Shown here in pieces: positions 1 through 10,705 of a DNA stretch of 64,000 bases. The position numbers and the translations under genes were made by a program. The notes beneath the pieces were generated by a model that did no database searches, had not been told where the DNA came from, and saw nothing but the letters and a program-made list of their open reading frames with translations. This stretch comes from Athripsodes cinereus (Eukaryota; Arthropoda; Insecta; Trichoptera; Leptoceridae): assembly GCA_947579605.1 (NCBI GenBank), contig OX388322.1, positions 10,850,001 to 10,914,000 on the forward strand, in the 5' to 3' direction. Every line of letters begins with the position of its first letter. Position 1 is the first letter of the stretch.

Positions 1-870
1 GATGGACCGTTGATGGGCGATTAAGTTGAGATGAAAACAATTTTTGAATTCTCCTCGTATAATGTACATAGTAAAAGGAATGAGAACATCATACACCTAC
101 AAAATCCAAAGCTTTATTATAAGAATCATACCATGACACCTAAGAGTATGTACATAGGTTAGTCATAGCATTTACCATGAAAAATATAAAAAAAGGATAC
201 ATCAAAAACCTTTCATAATATAGGGTACCTTACATGATATTTCTAAATGCTGAAGTCACCGTCAGCGTAATAATATTGTTATGACAAGTACCATCAACAC
301 CGCGACGCCAACATAGTGAACTTTCCTCAATAAATCTTTTTACCTTTATGATAAAAATATATCCAGCAAGTAGGTTATGTTAAAATATATGGGAAAATAA
401 AAATATATACGTAGGTGTAGGTAATACTCATCTCCTGTCTTCGCTCGTGTGATTTTGAGTGAATAATGCATGTCTTCAATATAGAAACATATGTTTTAAT
501 ATTCTGATTAAATGTATTTTAAAAGGCAAAGAAACTTTTGCGAAGATAGATTTCCGTTTTTTGTAAAACAGTAGTGAATTTATGGTAAAATAATGGATAA
601 ATCTATTTTGATTTATATTCAGTTTTGCAAATGTTGACTCAGTTATATGTTATCCATATTTATGAAACGATCATGGATACATTTAATTATTAATTTATTT
701 ATAACCAACAATGAGTGACATGATAGTTGTTACCTTTGGTTCACTCAAAGTTCATAATACACAAAATAGTTTCACAATGGAACATATACATAAAAACAAA
801 CAATAATTAAAGAAAAGATTTCAATATTCAACACTTAAAATACAGTAGCTATTTTCAGACAATATCAAAA
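1..870. other. AT-rich sequence, nothing recognised
   Basis: No coding region, repeat or structured element could be supported here. The stretch is AT-rich with many short stop-interrupted frames and ends at the 11-bp target duplication of the next LINE. Confidence 0.6.
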
Positions 871-1229
871 ATTGTAATGTACATACATACATACAAACAT
901 ACCATCACGCCGCTTCCCTCGCGGGGTAGGCAGAAAGGATCGAGCGCCACTTCCTTCCATCCTTGCATACATCTTTCGCTTCCGTCACTGTCATACAATT
1001 CCTCATGCATGCTCTCCTGTTCAATGTGCTCAACACGTGACCGTCCTGTAGGATTTGATTTAAATGATCTTGCCATTTAATCCTCGGACGTCCACGTCTC
1101 CGAGCACCATTCCTCTCAGCCAAATATATCTTCTTAGTCATTCTGTCCTCATTCATTCTTTCCACGTGCCCAAACCATCTTAACTTATTTACATTCATCC
1201 TTATTTACGTTCATCCTCATTGTAATGTA
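871..1229 (-). mobile_element. 5'-truncated RTE-like LINE (LINE-A, copy 1) with 11-bp target duplication
   Basis: The minus strand encodes the last ~97 residues of a LINE reverse transcriptase (905-1198). It shows the NKLRWFGHVERM block, a RRRGRPR basic stretch and the ending SILSAYPAREAA followed by a stop. These motifs are typical of the tail after the RT domain in RTE-like non-LTR elements. The 3' end continues as GGCGTGATGG and then a (TATG)n tail. ATTGTAATGTA occurs at both 871-881 and 1219-1229, so the insertion is 882-1218. Only the 3' end was copied in, as is usual for target-primed reverse transcription. Copy 2 of the same family lies at 15.7-16.5 kb. The clade is inferred from motifs only. 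Confidence 0.85.
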
Positions 1230-1289
1230 ACTGTTTGTAAATTTAAAAATAATTAATAATAAGAAACTGTGAACTAGAATTGCGTTTAA

Positions 1290-1303
1290 CCCTTAATTGG
1301 GCC
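1290..1303 (+). repeat. piggyBac left terminal inverted repeat
   Basis: The sequence CCCTTAATTGGGCC directly follows the TTAA at 1286-1289. It pairs with the right end with one mismatch (G versus A at the twelfth base). This is the end downstream of the transposase. Confidence 0.92.
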
Positions 1304-1422
1304 CCGTTAAACTAAATGTAAAACGTAAAAGTTTTTGCCAGATTTATATTGTTAATTAGGATAGAAAGTAAATAGAAAAAAAATATTTCTTGTTTTCTTT
1401 TTTTTTCATACATAAATCTAAT

Positions 1423-1496
1423 GTGGGAAATATTTACCTTTTGCTTTTATTCTGTTAAATTTCAAAGAGACTGGTGGGAAATATTTTCCTTTTGCT
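1423..1496 (+). repeat. piggyBac subterminal direct repeats
   Basis: Two 23-bp copies (1423-1445 and 1474-1496) share the core GTGGGAAATATTT and an ending CCTTTTGCT, differing at one base. A third copy of the core lies inverted at 3607-3622 near the other end. Such internal repeats are probable transposase binding sites in piggyBac elements; that role is inferred here. Confidence 0.75.
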
Positions 1497-1554
1497 ACTG
1501 TAATTGTCTTATAGTTTGGAACTAAATAAAAAAGAAAGTAACTGGAAAACATTT

Positions 1555-1560
1555 TTTATT
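1555..1560 (-). promoter_or_regulatory. Polyadenylation signal of the transposase gene
   Basis: AATAAA on the minus strand lies about 70 nt downstream of the transposase stop codon and inside the transposon, so the transcript can end before the terminal repeat. Confidence 0.55.
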
Positions 1561-1630
1561 TAATTTTAAAACTAAAAATTACAAAAAAATATAAAACCTA
1601 GTGTACTAAATGAAAAAAATCAGTATATTA

Positions 1631-3751
1631 CTACTCTCTTGGTAAATGAAAATTTTCGAAGCAGGGAGTAACGCATAATGATACTTTACAAACTTTGCAT
1701 TCATATTTAGAACGTCTTTCTTTTGCACGTGTGCTGCAAAATCGACACCTCTTAAATGTTTTGAGAATTGGCATATGGCATCCAACATCCCGGAGTCTGA
1801 TTGCATCAGGAACACCATGAACCCCTCCCTTTTTTGTCTTAAAAATACATGAAGATTTCTTTCTACTTGTAAAATTTCCCACAAGTGCTCGGGCTATTCG
1901 CAAACGAAAATCTCGATGAATATTTCTTTCGGCAGAATGAGAATTTATATACAATATGTAACTGTTCACTAGACATGCCTCTAGTAAAAACCAGAATATC
2001 CTATGCCAGTTTTTTCTAGACTTCTTACCTAAAGGATATGAGGAGCGATAGTGGTCAAAAATATCGACTCCTCCCATGTATTCTGTGTATTTTTTAATCG
2101 GTAATGGAATAAACATTTGTTTTTTAGTCCCATCTTTTTGCTTTCTATTTATGATACATACATCTTTTGGATTGAATGCTGTGGTGCAGACGAACACATC
2201 CTTTGTATCTCTCCATTTCAGAGCAGCCACAGGGTGCGAATACTGAAATATGTACTCTCCTGTAGCAAGTTTGTTGTCTTTACTTTTACTCACAATTGGA
2301 TCAGGTAGACCTTTTCTGTTGCTACGAATAGTACCAACGGAATAAATTTTCTTTTCATATAATGCTTCAAGTAACGGCAAACTTGTGAAAAAATTATCAT
2401 ATGCAACTAAAGTATTTTCAGGCAATTGTTCACACAAATCCATGACTACTCTATATCCTAGGTTGTCCTCGCTAGTTGGTCCATTCTTCCCAGTATAAAT
2501 TTGAATTTGATAGAGATAACCTGTTTTTGATTCGCACCTGGCCCAACACTTATATCCCCGCTTGATGGGTTTTTTCGGCATGTATTGCTTTAGACAGCTT
2601 TTACCCTTAAATTTTATCATTGCCTCATCAACACTATGCGTTTGGGATGGTGCACAGGCTGCTGAAAATGTTTTATTTAGCGTATCAATAAGTGGTCTTA
2701 CTTTGCCAAGTTTATCATAGTTGGGAGAACTTCGTGGCAATTCTTTTGTAATATCAGTAATGTGTATATTTTCGGTTATTTTCTTAAACCGTTTCAAAGT
2801 CATTACTTTGGAAATGACTTCGTTTCTATAAAAGTCATCAGTTGACCAATAAAGCTGTGTATCAGACATGGGATTGATGGACAACATGATGATAACCCCA
2901 ATGTAGGCCAACATTTCGTCCTCAGTGACATCATTCCAATGTTTTGAGTTGATTTGTTTTGCATAAATATTTGTATTAGTTACTAACATGCGAATAGACT
3001 CTTGAGGAAATAGATCATAAAAATAATCAATCGGTTGATTTCTATTGGAGTGTATTCTTGTCGGTTGCAATAATGAATCAAATGTTTTGGGACAATATAT
3101 GCCATCAATGTTTGTAGACCATTCTCTATTTTTATTTAAAAAAAATGAATAGCTTCGTCTACTTGGTTTATAACTTTCAGCTTCGACTTCTTCCACTGTT
3201 TCCAATGACGCATCTTCTGAAAGTGAAAAACAGATATGTTACGTATAATAATTATTGTGTATAGTAAATAAAATTACCGTTTTTAAAATATAAATTACTA
3301 ATAATAATCTTCACCTGTTAGTGTGTCCACATGCTGCATCATATTAAGTCTTGTATTGGTGATGTCTGTGCTCATAACTTCGTTTATTTCAACATTATCA
3401 TCAGAGCATAAATCATCATCAGATGAATCCCTCATAAGCACTGCTTCAATTTCACAAACATCCAACTAAAAATATTTAAATGCATGCAATAAATATACAA
3501 TCAGTAAAATCTAGTAATAAAAGCGGGTAATTTAGGATAATTTGTGCAATTCTGTATGAAGATTACTTTTTTTAGTACAGTTATAATAGGTAGTATAAGG
3601 ACAATAGGCAAATATTTCCCACAAGATTTATGGATGCATAATCTATAAAATATAACAGATGATAATTATAATTATAATAATTGTGATAGAAAAACTCAAA
3701 ATCTACCATTATATTAAAAAACATTCTACTTACCGTATTTTTCCGAGACAT
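1631..3751 (-). CDS. piggyBac-type transposase, three exons, 584 residues
   Basis: Cut-and-paste transposase of the DDE_Tnp_1_7 family, which excises and inserts DNA at TTAA. The exons are 3734-3751 (MSRKNT, then a gtaagt donor), 3315-3465 (acceptor ttttag, donor gtgaag) and 1631-3216 (acceptor tttcag). Their lengths (18, 151, 1586 nt) sum to exactly 585 codons including TAG, with no internal stop. Residues 7-60 are acidic (SSDDDLCSDDN), usual for this family's N-terminus. The catalytic aspartates appear to be D253 (SVDEAMIKF), D330 (AYDNFFTS) and D441 (GGVDIFDHY), spaced much as in the classical enzyme. The C-terminus is a cysteine-rich zinc finger (C547, C550, C563, C566, C571, C575, H580). 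The large third exon alone opens without ATG (a TTG), and the two upstream exons supply the missing start. The exon joins are predictions; catalytic function is inferred from the family. Confidence 0.9.
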
Positions 3752-3981
3752 TTTTAATAAAAAACTACACACCAAGCACTGTTTAACGCAAAATGACAGG
3801 AAAAAATCTTCCCTCCAAATGTTAAAATTGATAACCAAAGATAATGCGGTTCAGTATAAGATTGCGCATAAACGATGAGTATACAAATATATTTAGCTTC
3901 GACCGAAACGCATTTTGTGGCAATTACGTTCCTTTTACAAGTTTAAATCACCTAAATACGATGTGGGATGTATTTTCATTT

Positions 3982-3995
3982 GGTCCAATTAAGGG
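3982..3995 (-). repeat. piggyBac right terminal inverted repeat
   Basis: Read on the minus strand this is CCCTTAATTGGACC, next to the TTAA at 3996-3999. It lies 231 bp upstream of the transposase start codon, so the promoter must lie between. Confidence 0.92.
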
Positions 3996-3999
3996 TTAA

Positions 4000-4590
4000 C
4001 TTCTGATATAAAAGTTTTAACAAAAAATAATCCATTTATTTTTTTGTATTAGACAGCACTGTGTCTGTGCTTCGTTGCATTTATATTATCATAGTATCGA
4101 CACATTTCTTTCTGAATCTCTGTAAGCTGCGTTTATTTTGTTTTAATTCTAATACAGTTAGTCGGGTTAGTTTTGATGCATTCACCTTTTAACCGTCTGT
4201 CAATTAGAGTAAAGAAAGTCGTAGTCACAACACTCTTTGAGTTAAATGGAGGTCAAACTCCTTGCAACAGCTCAATGACTTTGACTATCTGTTTCGTATT
4301 ACAAGAAGTACCTTACAAACCTAAACACTTATAAAAGAATGGAAAAAATAATAACATATTAAAGAAAAATAACTCAAAAGGATATTCTCTGGAGACAACC
4401 ATAACTGAAATCGCGTTTATTTAAAGTTTGTCTTCTTAATTAATTTCGACAACAATTAAATTTATTTTTCTTTGCTGTTAAACTAAATGAATGCAGTTTT
4501 TTTTCAGTTACGTCAAAAATGAATAGTGTTTTGCGAAAAAGGGTTGAGAGGTACTTTAAGGATATTATGGATATTTTTTTTGTCGTATTG
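4000..4590. other. AT-rich sequence, nothing recognised
   Basis: No coding region or repeat could be supported between the piggyBac element and the next dispersed repeat. Confidence 0.5.
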
Positions 4591-4602
4591 AATATTAGTT
4601 TT

Positions 4603-4642
4603 AGTGCACAAGTAGTAGAAATCCATAATTGTGTAAACTAAA
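4603..4642 (-). repeat. Family F dispersed repeat motif, diverged copy
   Basis: On the minus strand this reads ACACAATTATGGATTTCTAC followed by TACTTGTGCAC. It matches the conserved 3' motif of an unclassified family seen again at about 7.28, 33.69, 35.97 and 58.95 kb. Confidence 0.6.
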
Positions 4643-4699
4643 AAATGTTTACTTCTACTATAGTTTTTAAAAGCGATTGAGATTTTCAATTATATCCCG

Positions 4700-4935
4700 T
4701 GGAGTCCCTCGTAAGGAATAGGTGTCCTCACTTTTTCTTTTAATTTTTGAGTGTCCTGTGAGAGGCAAGTATACATATAATATTGTATTATTTCAAGACA
4801 TTTAATTTTGTCATGAGATACGCCACCCATTCTGATGGTTTTAATTTTGTTATTGGCACGGAGAGACTAACTTGCGTGTCTGTTACGCGCAGTTAGTCCG
4901 CTGGCTAACCCACTTGTGAGAAATGCTATGAATAA
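4700..4935 (+). mobile_element. SINE-B copy, diverged
   Basis: Shows the family landmarks in order: GAGTGTCCTGTGAGAGGCAAG, a CAAGACATTTAA segment, GCCACCCATTCTGA, TTGGCACGGAGAG, and the end CTAACCCACTTGTGAGAAATGCT. These match other copies at 24.6, 38.1, 46.2, 58.7, 61.3 and 63 kb. The sequence is old and has lost the trinucleotide tail. Classification as a SINE is inferred from length, copy number and the LINE-like 3' end. Confidence 0.7.
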
Positions 4936-5185
4936 TAGGATGTACCTATATAACTATAGAGACTTTCGATTTCTTCAATCTCATAAGTTTCTTATCTTAA
5001 TAATCTCTTTGTAATAAGATTTCTGTTATCTTTATAATCTCTTTACATTTAGGCTGATAATGAACTAATAAGTCTAAAAAAGTATGTTCGCTTTTTTTAA
5101 TTTATCCAATAAAAGTTAGGAAAACTATGATAAACTTAATGATAAAATGAATTTACGATTGCCAATTGTAAAGGTTTAAAACAGT

Positions 5186-5733
5186 AGACATTGTATCATC
5201 ATCATCATCGCCCTCAACGCTCCTCTCGGGAGCACAGGGCAGAAACCAGCCTCCTCCATTCAGAGCGTCTCTGTGCCAATTGCGTCACCTCTTTCCACGA
5301 CATTCCTTGCGCTCTGATATCGTTGTCATAGGAACGGTGTATTGTGAAAGAGGGACGCCCGGGCCGACGGAACCCCTGCGGACGGAAGAACAGTGCTCTT
5401 TTTGGCCAACTATCATTAGGCATTCTCAAAACATGTCCCAGCCATGACCATCGCCTCTCCTGTATTACGGAGATTACAGGTATCTGCTGGGTGCGCCGGC
5501 GCACAGCATCATTTGTAACATGTTCATACCATCTGACATCCAAAATCCTTCTAAAACACTTGTTTTCAATGCTTAGTATCTTCCGCTCTTGAGCCTTGGT
5601 TAAGTGCCAAGACTCGCAGCCATATAGAAGGATTGGGATGATGCACGCATTGAACAAGCGACATTTCGTCCTGATGCTGAGTCCAGACGCTTTCCAAACT
5701 TTGTTCATGTTGTTGAAAGCCCAGACATTGTAT
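5186..5733 (-). mobile_element. 5'-truncated RTE-like LINE (LINE-B) with 11-bp target duplication
   Basis: AGACATTGTAT occurs at 5186-5196 and 5723-5733, bounding a 526-bp insertion. The minus strand has an open frame (5214-5708, 164 residues) that is the C-terminal part of a LINE polymerase: the LYGCESWHLT block, RRWSWLGHVLRM, RRPGRPS, and WRRLVSALCSREER before the stop. The 3' end is a short (GAT)n tail. The frame is uninterrupted, so the insertion is fairly young. It is a dead fragment because RT catalytic motifs and endonuclease are missing. Relatives of its 3' end occur at 10.3-10.7, 6.5 and 47.3 kb. Confidence 0.88.
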
Positions 5734-6190
5734 AGGAACAGAATAAAAAGCAGTAAACCTAGTACACACTATTTAATTGTTTTTTTTTCATTTTACGAGC
5801 TCATCTTTATTACATACAACAACTTTGTATAATGAATATTAAAAACACAATTTATTATAAAAAGATTTCATCTATGTAAATAATTAAATTTTGCAATTGC
5901 TCTTATTACAAATCGTCATTATTTTAAAATTAAATAATTTAATGTTTTATCTTTTTTTAATTATCATAAATATAAATAATTAGCTTGATTTTACTGGCAC
6001 TAACAATGTGGTATCCACGAAACATTTTGGATTTATGTGGTGTAGTACATAATTACTATAACTAGATATTTAAAAAAAAAATTAAGCTACGATTGCTACA
6101 ATTAAGCTACGATCAGATTGTGTGTTGCTTTTTATGAGAAGAAATCTCGTACGAATGTTAAACTGAATTACTGATAACCATTTAGGTAAA
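5734..6190. other. AT-rich sequence, nothing recognised
   Basis: Low-complexity AT-rich sequence with no supported feature. Confidence 0.5.
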
Positions 6191-6265
6191 GTATTTCTTA
6201 ATAAATGTGTAGAATATTTACTATTTTTTTTATTGATTTACCGGATTTGGATGCAGATGACAAAA

Positions 6266-6391
6266 CCAATCAGAAACCTCGATTGGAGAACCATGTCTAC
6301 GCAATGCAACACCTTTCTCACTTCTTCCGATTAGATTTTACACAATGTTGCATTGCGTAGACATGGTTCTCCAATCGAGGTTTCTGATTGG
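6266..6391. repeat. Foldback element with perfect 45-bp arms
   Basis: The arms at 6266-6310 and 6347-6391 are perfect inverted repeats separated by 36 bases. A 13-bp direct repeat, GTATTTCTTAATA, lies at 6191-6203 and 6391-6403, exactly 200 bp apart, and could be a target duplication of a slightly larger insertion. No coding capacity. It may be a young MITE or a local inverted duplication. Confidence 0.8.
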
Positions 6392-6403
6392 TATTTCTTA
6401 ATA

Positions 6404-7260
6404 CTTTAATTCGTAGAAATGTAAAATTATATTAGTTATTGTTTTAAAATTACTCTTACAAACACAGGAAATCAATTCGATTCAATGACCCGTCAACGCT
6501 CCTCCCGGGGGGTACAATTAAACAATCTCATTAGTTGTATACATTTATTTCAAACATGGCCACTGCCACCTATAATATTATTATACTAGTATGATAGATG
6601 GCTCTCTGATTCTCTCTGTAATTGTCAATACTCTTACGCCTATCACCATCATAAAAATGGTAGAAACCGTTAACCAAAGTATAAAAATTAGTGATTTTCC
6701 AAACTACAATAGGTACTTAAAAACATTAAAACAAATCCCACACCTGACTTAGGGATTCAAAAGGTATTAATTAGAGGTCATAACCCGAATTGAAAAAACC
6801 GGAATTGTAATAAAAAGTTCAGTAAATGTCACAAGTTCAGTGAACCTATTTCATAATGGATTGATTGCTTAGGAGGAGAACATGTTATATTAAATGTGCT
6901 TGTACATGTAAAATAAATATGATAATTTTTTTGAGATTACCATTATGATTGTCATGTGACATTATACTTTACTTTGATGAAAAATGTTTAAATAAATTTA
7001 TGATAACGGAGCGAAAATAATACAAAAACATTAAATGTATGTTTTTATTTCCTGTGCGGTAAAATCGTCAATGTCACCCAAGAGAGTAATAACCTTAAAA
7101 ATATAAAATAAATAAAAGCGATTTTGAATAAAATTTCACCTTCGTGGATCAAGCTTAAGGATTTGAAACTTTGAAAAATTCAATCCTTGATTTGATCTAT
7201 GAAGATAATAAAACATCAATAATTTTTGGAAAAAATTACTTAAATGACTATTTATATATA
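6404..7260. other. Mostly featureless AT-rich sequence with a LINE-B scrap
   Basis: Only the short string CGTCAACGCTCCTCCCGGGG near 6491-6510 is recognisable. It resembles the 3' end of LINE-B (compare 5214-5230, minus sense). The rest shows nothing. Confidence 0.45.
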
Positions 7261-7263
7261 TTC

Positions 7264-7329
7264 GCTGTGTCGGTGTTTAGGTAGTAGAATTCCATAGCGA
7301 AATAAATAAAACAATTGTTTTATTTATTT
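7264..7329. repeat. Family F motif copy followed by a 30-bp palindrome
   Basis: On the minus strand the family F motif reads TATGGAATTCTACTAC and, further on, ACACCGACACAG (about 7264-7297). Next to it, 7300-7329 is a perfect palindrome centred on CAATTG. Confidence 0.6.
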
Positions 7330-7362
7330 GAAACCAGTAACCTTATCAATAAATAAAATAAA

Positions 7363-8790
7363 TTTATTATCAGAGATGTGCAAAATACTTCCAAAAAAGT
7401 ATTTAAATACAAAATACAAATACTTTTGAATTTTTGTATTTCAAATACAAAATACTAAATACTTTTTCAAAATGGTATTTAAATACAAAATACAAAATAC
7501 GTATTTTCAAAATACTTTTTTAAAATACCTTTTTAAAATACTTTTTTAAAATACCTTTTTAAAATACTTTTTTAAAATACCTTTTTAAAATACTTTTACA
7601 AATAGTCGAACAAGGTGTAAGACAAAAGTATTTAATATTTAAACCATTGATGAATGAAAAAGAAATTAAAAACTGGACAAAAGTATACATAAATGGAGAA
7701 AGGGTTGACATGATTCGATATAGCATTGCTTGCAGACAATTGATGAATGCCATTGATGAATGAAAAACTGGACAAGAGTAGGTATACATAAATGGAGAAA
7801 GGGTTGACATGATTCGATATATCATTGCTTGCAGACAATGAGGATGACCCTTAGGAAGAACTGTCAAAATAAAAATAAAAAATTGATTAAGTCATGACAA
7901 AATGTACAGTTGTTAGAAGAGATAAGCCGAAAATTGTCATAAATGGATTGAGTATTATCAAGCAGGTAAGAAAATTCCTGACTTGGGCTACAAAATAAAT
8001 CAGAATGGATAATCCAAATCTGAAATCGTATGGACTACTGTAACATCATATTATATACAGGACTGCTCCAGACTCTTCCTTATCGTCTTCAGATGGTTTT
8101 TAATGTTGCCTCCGGATCATTTACAGAGAGAATAAGAGCTGCCACATAACTTCACTACTAAGAAGTCTACACTAACTGAAAGTCCTAGAGATAGTGGTGT
8201 TTAAACTGTGTCTCACTGTCCACAAGGCAGCACACCACCCACTGAGCTGTTCCGCTGACGAAAATGTGTGGCGAAGGCTGTGATCAGCTTCTTAAACTCG
8301 TTGAACTCAAAAGGGCAAATACCTCTAAAGTTGCAGAAAGAAGAAACAGAGTCGCAGCTTCATCTGCCTGGAATAGATTGCCTTCAGACAAAATTGAAAA
8401 TGCTACCATTCAGGAGAAATCACAGCGCCCTTGAAATGGCCATGAAACATTAAACGGCGTCATGTATAATTTGTTCAATCATCATTATTATGTGTGTATA
8501 TCTCAAACATGGAGTACTCTAATGGAAACGTTGTATTTGTAATTCAACAAATTGGCAAAAAAAGCTTGCGTACGCGCATATCAATTAATGGCAGAATTTT
8601 GTTTCAAACAATAAAAAGGTATTTTGTAAAAGTATTTTGTGTAAAATACAAAATACTCAAAAAAAGTATTTCAAATAAAATACAAAATACTTTTTACAAA
8701 AAGGTATTTGAAATACAAAATACAAATACGTATTTTGTATTTGTATTTTAAATACTTTTATTTCAAATACGTCACATCTCTGTTTATTAT
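7363..8790. mobile_element. hAT-type DNA transposon, non-autonomous, with perfect 8-bp target duplication
   Basis: TTTATTAT flanks the element on both sides (7363-7370 and 8783-8790), the 8-bp duplication expected for hAT. The element (7371-8782, 1,412 bp) begins CAGAGATGTG and ends CACATCTCTG. Both ends carry dense arrays of AAATAC/GTATTT motifs (7371-7610 and 8620-8770), a known style of subterminal region in this superfamily. The interior lacks any recognisable transposase. It holds a ~106-bp tandem duplication (7644-7740 and 7750-7839) and a stretch at 8100-8450 with short protein-like frames, one reading TSKVAERRNRVAASSAWNRL. I cannot identify that stretch; it may be captured sequence or transposase debris. 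Confidence 0.88.
7644..7839 (+). repeat. Tandem duplication inside the hAT element, ~106-bp period
   Basis: Both units carry ATTGATGAATGAAAA, GGAGAAAGGGTTGACATGAT and CATTGCTTGCAGACAA in the same order. The first spans about 7644-7740, the second 7750-7839. Confidence 0.85.
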
Positions 8791-10000
8791 GTCACTGATA
8801 AATTTCGTCCTTTGATTATTTTAACATCTGTGTTGACAAATACTGACGTGTGTTAAAAAAAATAGTGAAATAATCAAAACAAAATAAATACTGTTCGGCA
8901 AGTCCATTAAAACTATGAATTAACTGCACGGTGAACTGGAAAAACTGATTTGACTTTTTCTACTAACAAACGTCAGGTAGTTTTAATGACATTTGAAACT
9001 AAACTCATTTTATCAACACCCCTTTTGTAGAATAATAATAATTCGAATAAATGCCAGATTGTGGAATATATGATTTGGTTTATTTCGGTTATACGCACTA
9101 TTAAAAATAACGTTTGCTTCCGGTTTCCGTTTCATATTCTTGCATTACCAGTCAGATATCGGGTGAAATAAAGGTCCTGGGAAAGGAAATGAAATGTTTA
9201 TTTTACAATCAAGTCCATCTACAAACATTTGTATGATAATTAGATAGGAATGTCAAAGTACATCGGAATTCTAAAGCATAGAAAACAAAAAAAAAATGTA
9301 AAACTAAATTTAAACAAAATTATAATAATTATCAACTGGGTAGGGTACCAACACATCACAAATATTGGGAGAAATGGTGACTCACTTGGCACAAAAAATG
9401 CTCTAAATGGAGGATGTTGGTTTCTGTTCTGAACTTTCTGGAAACGCATTATTACTATAAATTAGTATCTATTATATTTTTAAAAGTGAGATGAGATTAA
9501 ATTGTATATGGTCCTACAATGTAACAGATAAGTTTACCGCATAAATAATTTTTAAAAATCTATTTGATACTAAGAACACATTATAATATATTCTATTCCA
9601 TTTTTGAAATTTGTATTCACAATCAAAAATATCCACAGAGAGAAAAAGTAATTGATATTTGATTCATACGTATCATTTACCTCCTCTCTGAAAATTCTAG
9701 TTACGTACCGTGAGACAATTAACATTCATGGAAACAATAATTCATTTAATACACCCACAAATATTATTCTCTATACACTGTGCCGCGAATCTAATAATAT
9801 TAAGGTAAATAATTTCACAACAAGAATGCCATTAGTAACCAAAATGTATTACACACAATAATACGTCTTTAAATTAAGCATCACCTCAAATATTATACAA
9901 TACTGGTAAATTATTATAACTATGTTTCGATGATACATTTACGTCCCTATTAGAGTACTTTTCAATAAAAATAAAAATATTCGCTTAGTAAGCATCTATT
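8791..10000. other. AT-rich sequence, nothing recognised
   Basis: Small open frames are present but none resembles a known protein and none has supporting structure. No repeat could be matched within the window. Confidence 0.45.
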
Positions 10001-10002
10001 AC

Positions 10003-10085
10003 TACTAATACTGCTCCATTACGACATATCCCACAAGTGGGGTAACCACCATACCGGCCGCATGCAATAAACATGAAAGCTTAAC
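10003..10085 (-). mobile_element. SINE-B 3' end
   Basis: Read on the plus strand: ACTACTA, then CATATCCCACAAGTGGGGTA, then GCATGCAATAAACATG. This is the reverse complement of the SINE-B end, with remains of the (GTA)n tail on the left. Confidence 0.75.
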
Positions 10086-10273
10086 AAACATCGCTGGATT
10101 TAATAATTATTTGAGATGCAAAAGTAGTATTTTTCATTAACGAGTATTTTTTCAAATTCTAGCCCACATTTTTCAGTATACAGTTATCAATTTTATTATG
10201 AATTATTTAGTGGGTATTGGATTAAAAATTTACCCTTTTAAAAAACTTTTCTACTCAATCTTTTTTCAAAGCA

Positions 10274-10700
10274 TCATTGCGTCAATTGAATCGCCTCTTC
10301 AAGGATATTTATAGCGATTTGATATAATTGGTATAGGAATGGTGTATGGTGAAAGAGAGAATTCCAGGCTGTCGGAAGCATTGTGAACAAAAGAAGCTTT
10401 CTATAGCCAGCCATTGGAAAAAGGAGACGATCGTCCTGGTTGAGCCATGTTTTAAGAATGCCCAATGATAGTTGGCCAAAAAGATTACTGTTTTCATCCA
10501 CAAGAGTTCTGATAGCCTGGACGTTCCTTTTTCACAAAACATCGTTCCTATGAAAACGACAACAGAGCGCTAAGAATGTCGTGGACAAAATTTGTCCACG
10601 ACATTAATATGACTAAATTGCCACAGAGACGCTCTAAATAAAGAAAGTTGGTTTCTGTCTTATGCTCCTGAGAGAAGCGTTGAAGAGTAAAATGATGATG
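10274..10700. pseudogene. Decayed LINE-B remnants in inverted arrangement
   Basis: The plus strand from about 10415 carries the LINE-B tail: WLSHVLRMPNDSWPKR is readable at about 10440-10490, and a degenerate 3' end leads to ATGATGATGA near 10690. The minus strand from about 10390 to 10274 carries the next part of the same family (a short HHTPFLYQLYQ frame matching the FTIHRSYDNDI region of the 5.2-kb copy). The two pieces point in opposite directions, so this is a rearranged or inverted copy with several frame breaks. A 15-bp perfect hairpin lies inside it at 10575-10605. Confidence 0.65.
10575..10605. repeat. Perfect hairpin, 15-bp arms, 1-nt spacer
   Basis: AATGTCGTGGACAAA and its exact reverse complement are separated by one A. 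It sits within the LINE-B remnant and may be a local inverted duplication. Confidence 0.85.
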
Positions 10701-10705
10701 AAGAT

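Larger units (their letters stand above)
1286..3999 (-). mobile_element. Complete piggyBac-family DNA transposon flanked by TTAA
   Basis: Terminal inverted repeats of 14 bp (CCCTTAATTGGRCC, one mismatch) sit at 1290-1303 and 3982-3995, each directly bordered by TTAA (1286-1289 and 3996-3999), the hallmark target site of piggyBac elements. The element is 2,706 bp, normal for an autonomous member. Subterminal repeats with the core GTGGGAAATATTT occur twice inside the left end (1423-1445, 1474-1496) and once inverted inside the right end (3607-3622). It carries one gene, a three-exon transposase on the minus strand. Ends, target site and gene are all present, so it looks autonomous and young. 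The LINE-like TGATG and YADD debris seen elsewhere in the window does not interrupt it. Confidence 0.93.

Noticed and set aside
3205..3205. Transposase start at the first codon of the large open frame
   Set aside because: That codon is TTG, not ATG, and a 3' splice site lies 12 bp upstream. Two upstream exons give an ATG start and the usual family length.
3581..3838. Separate 85-residue protein on the minus strand
   Set aside because: It overlaps exon 1 of the transposase in the same frame, reads through the intron, and has no motif. The ATG at 3838 is at most an alternative upstream start.
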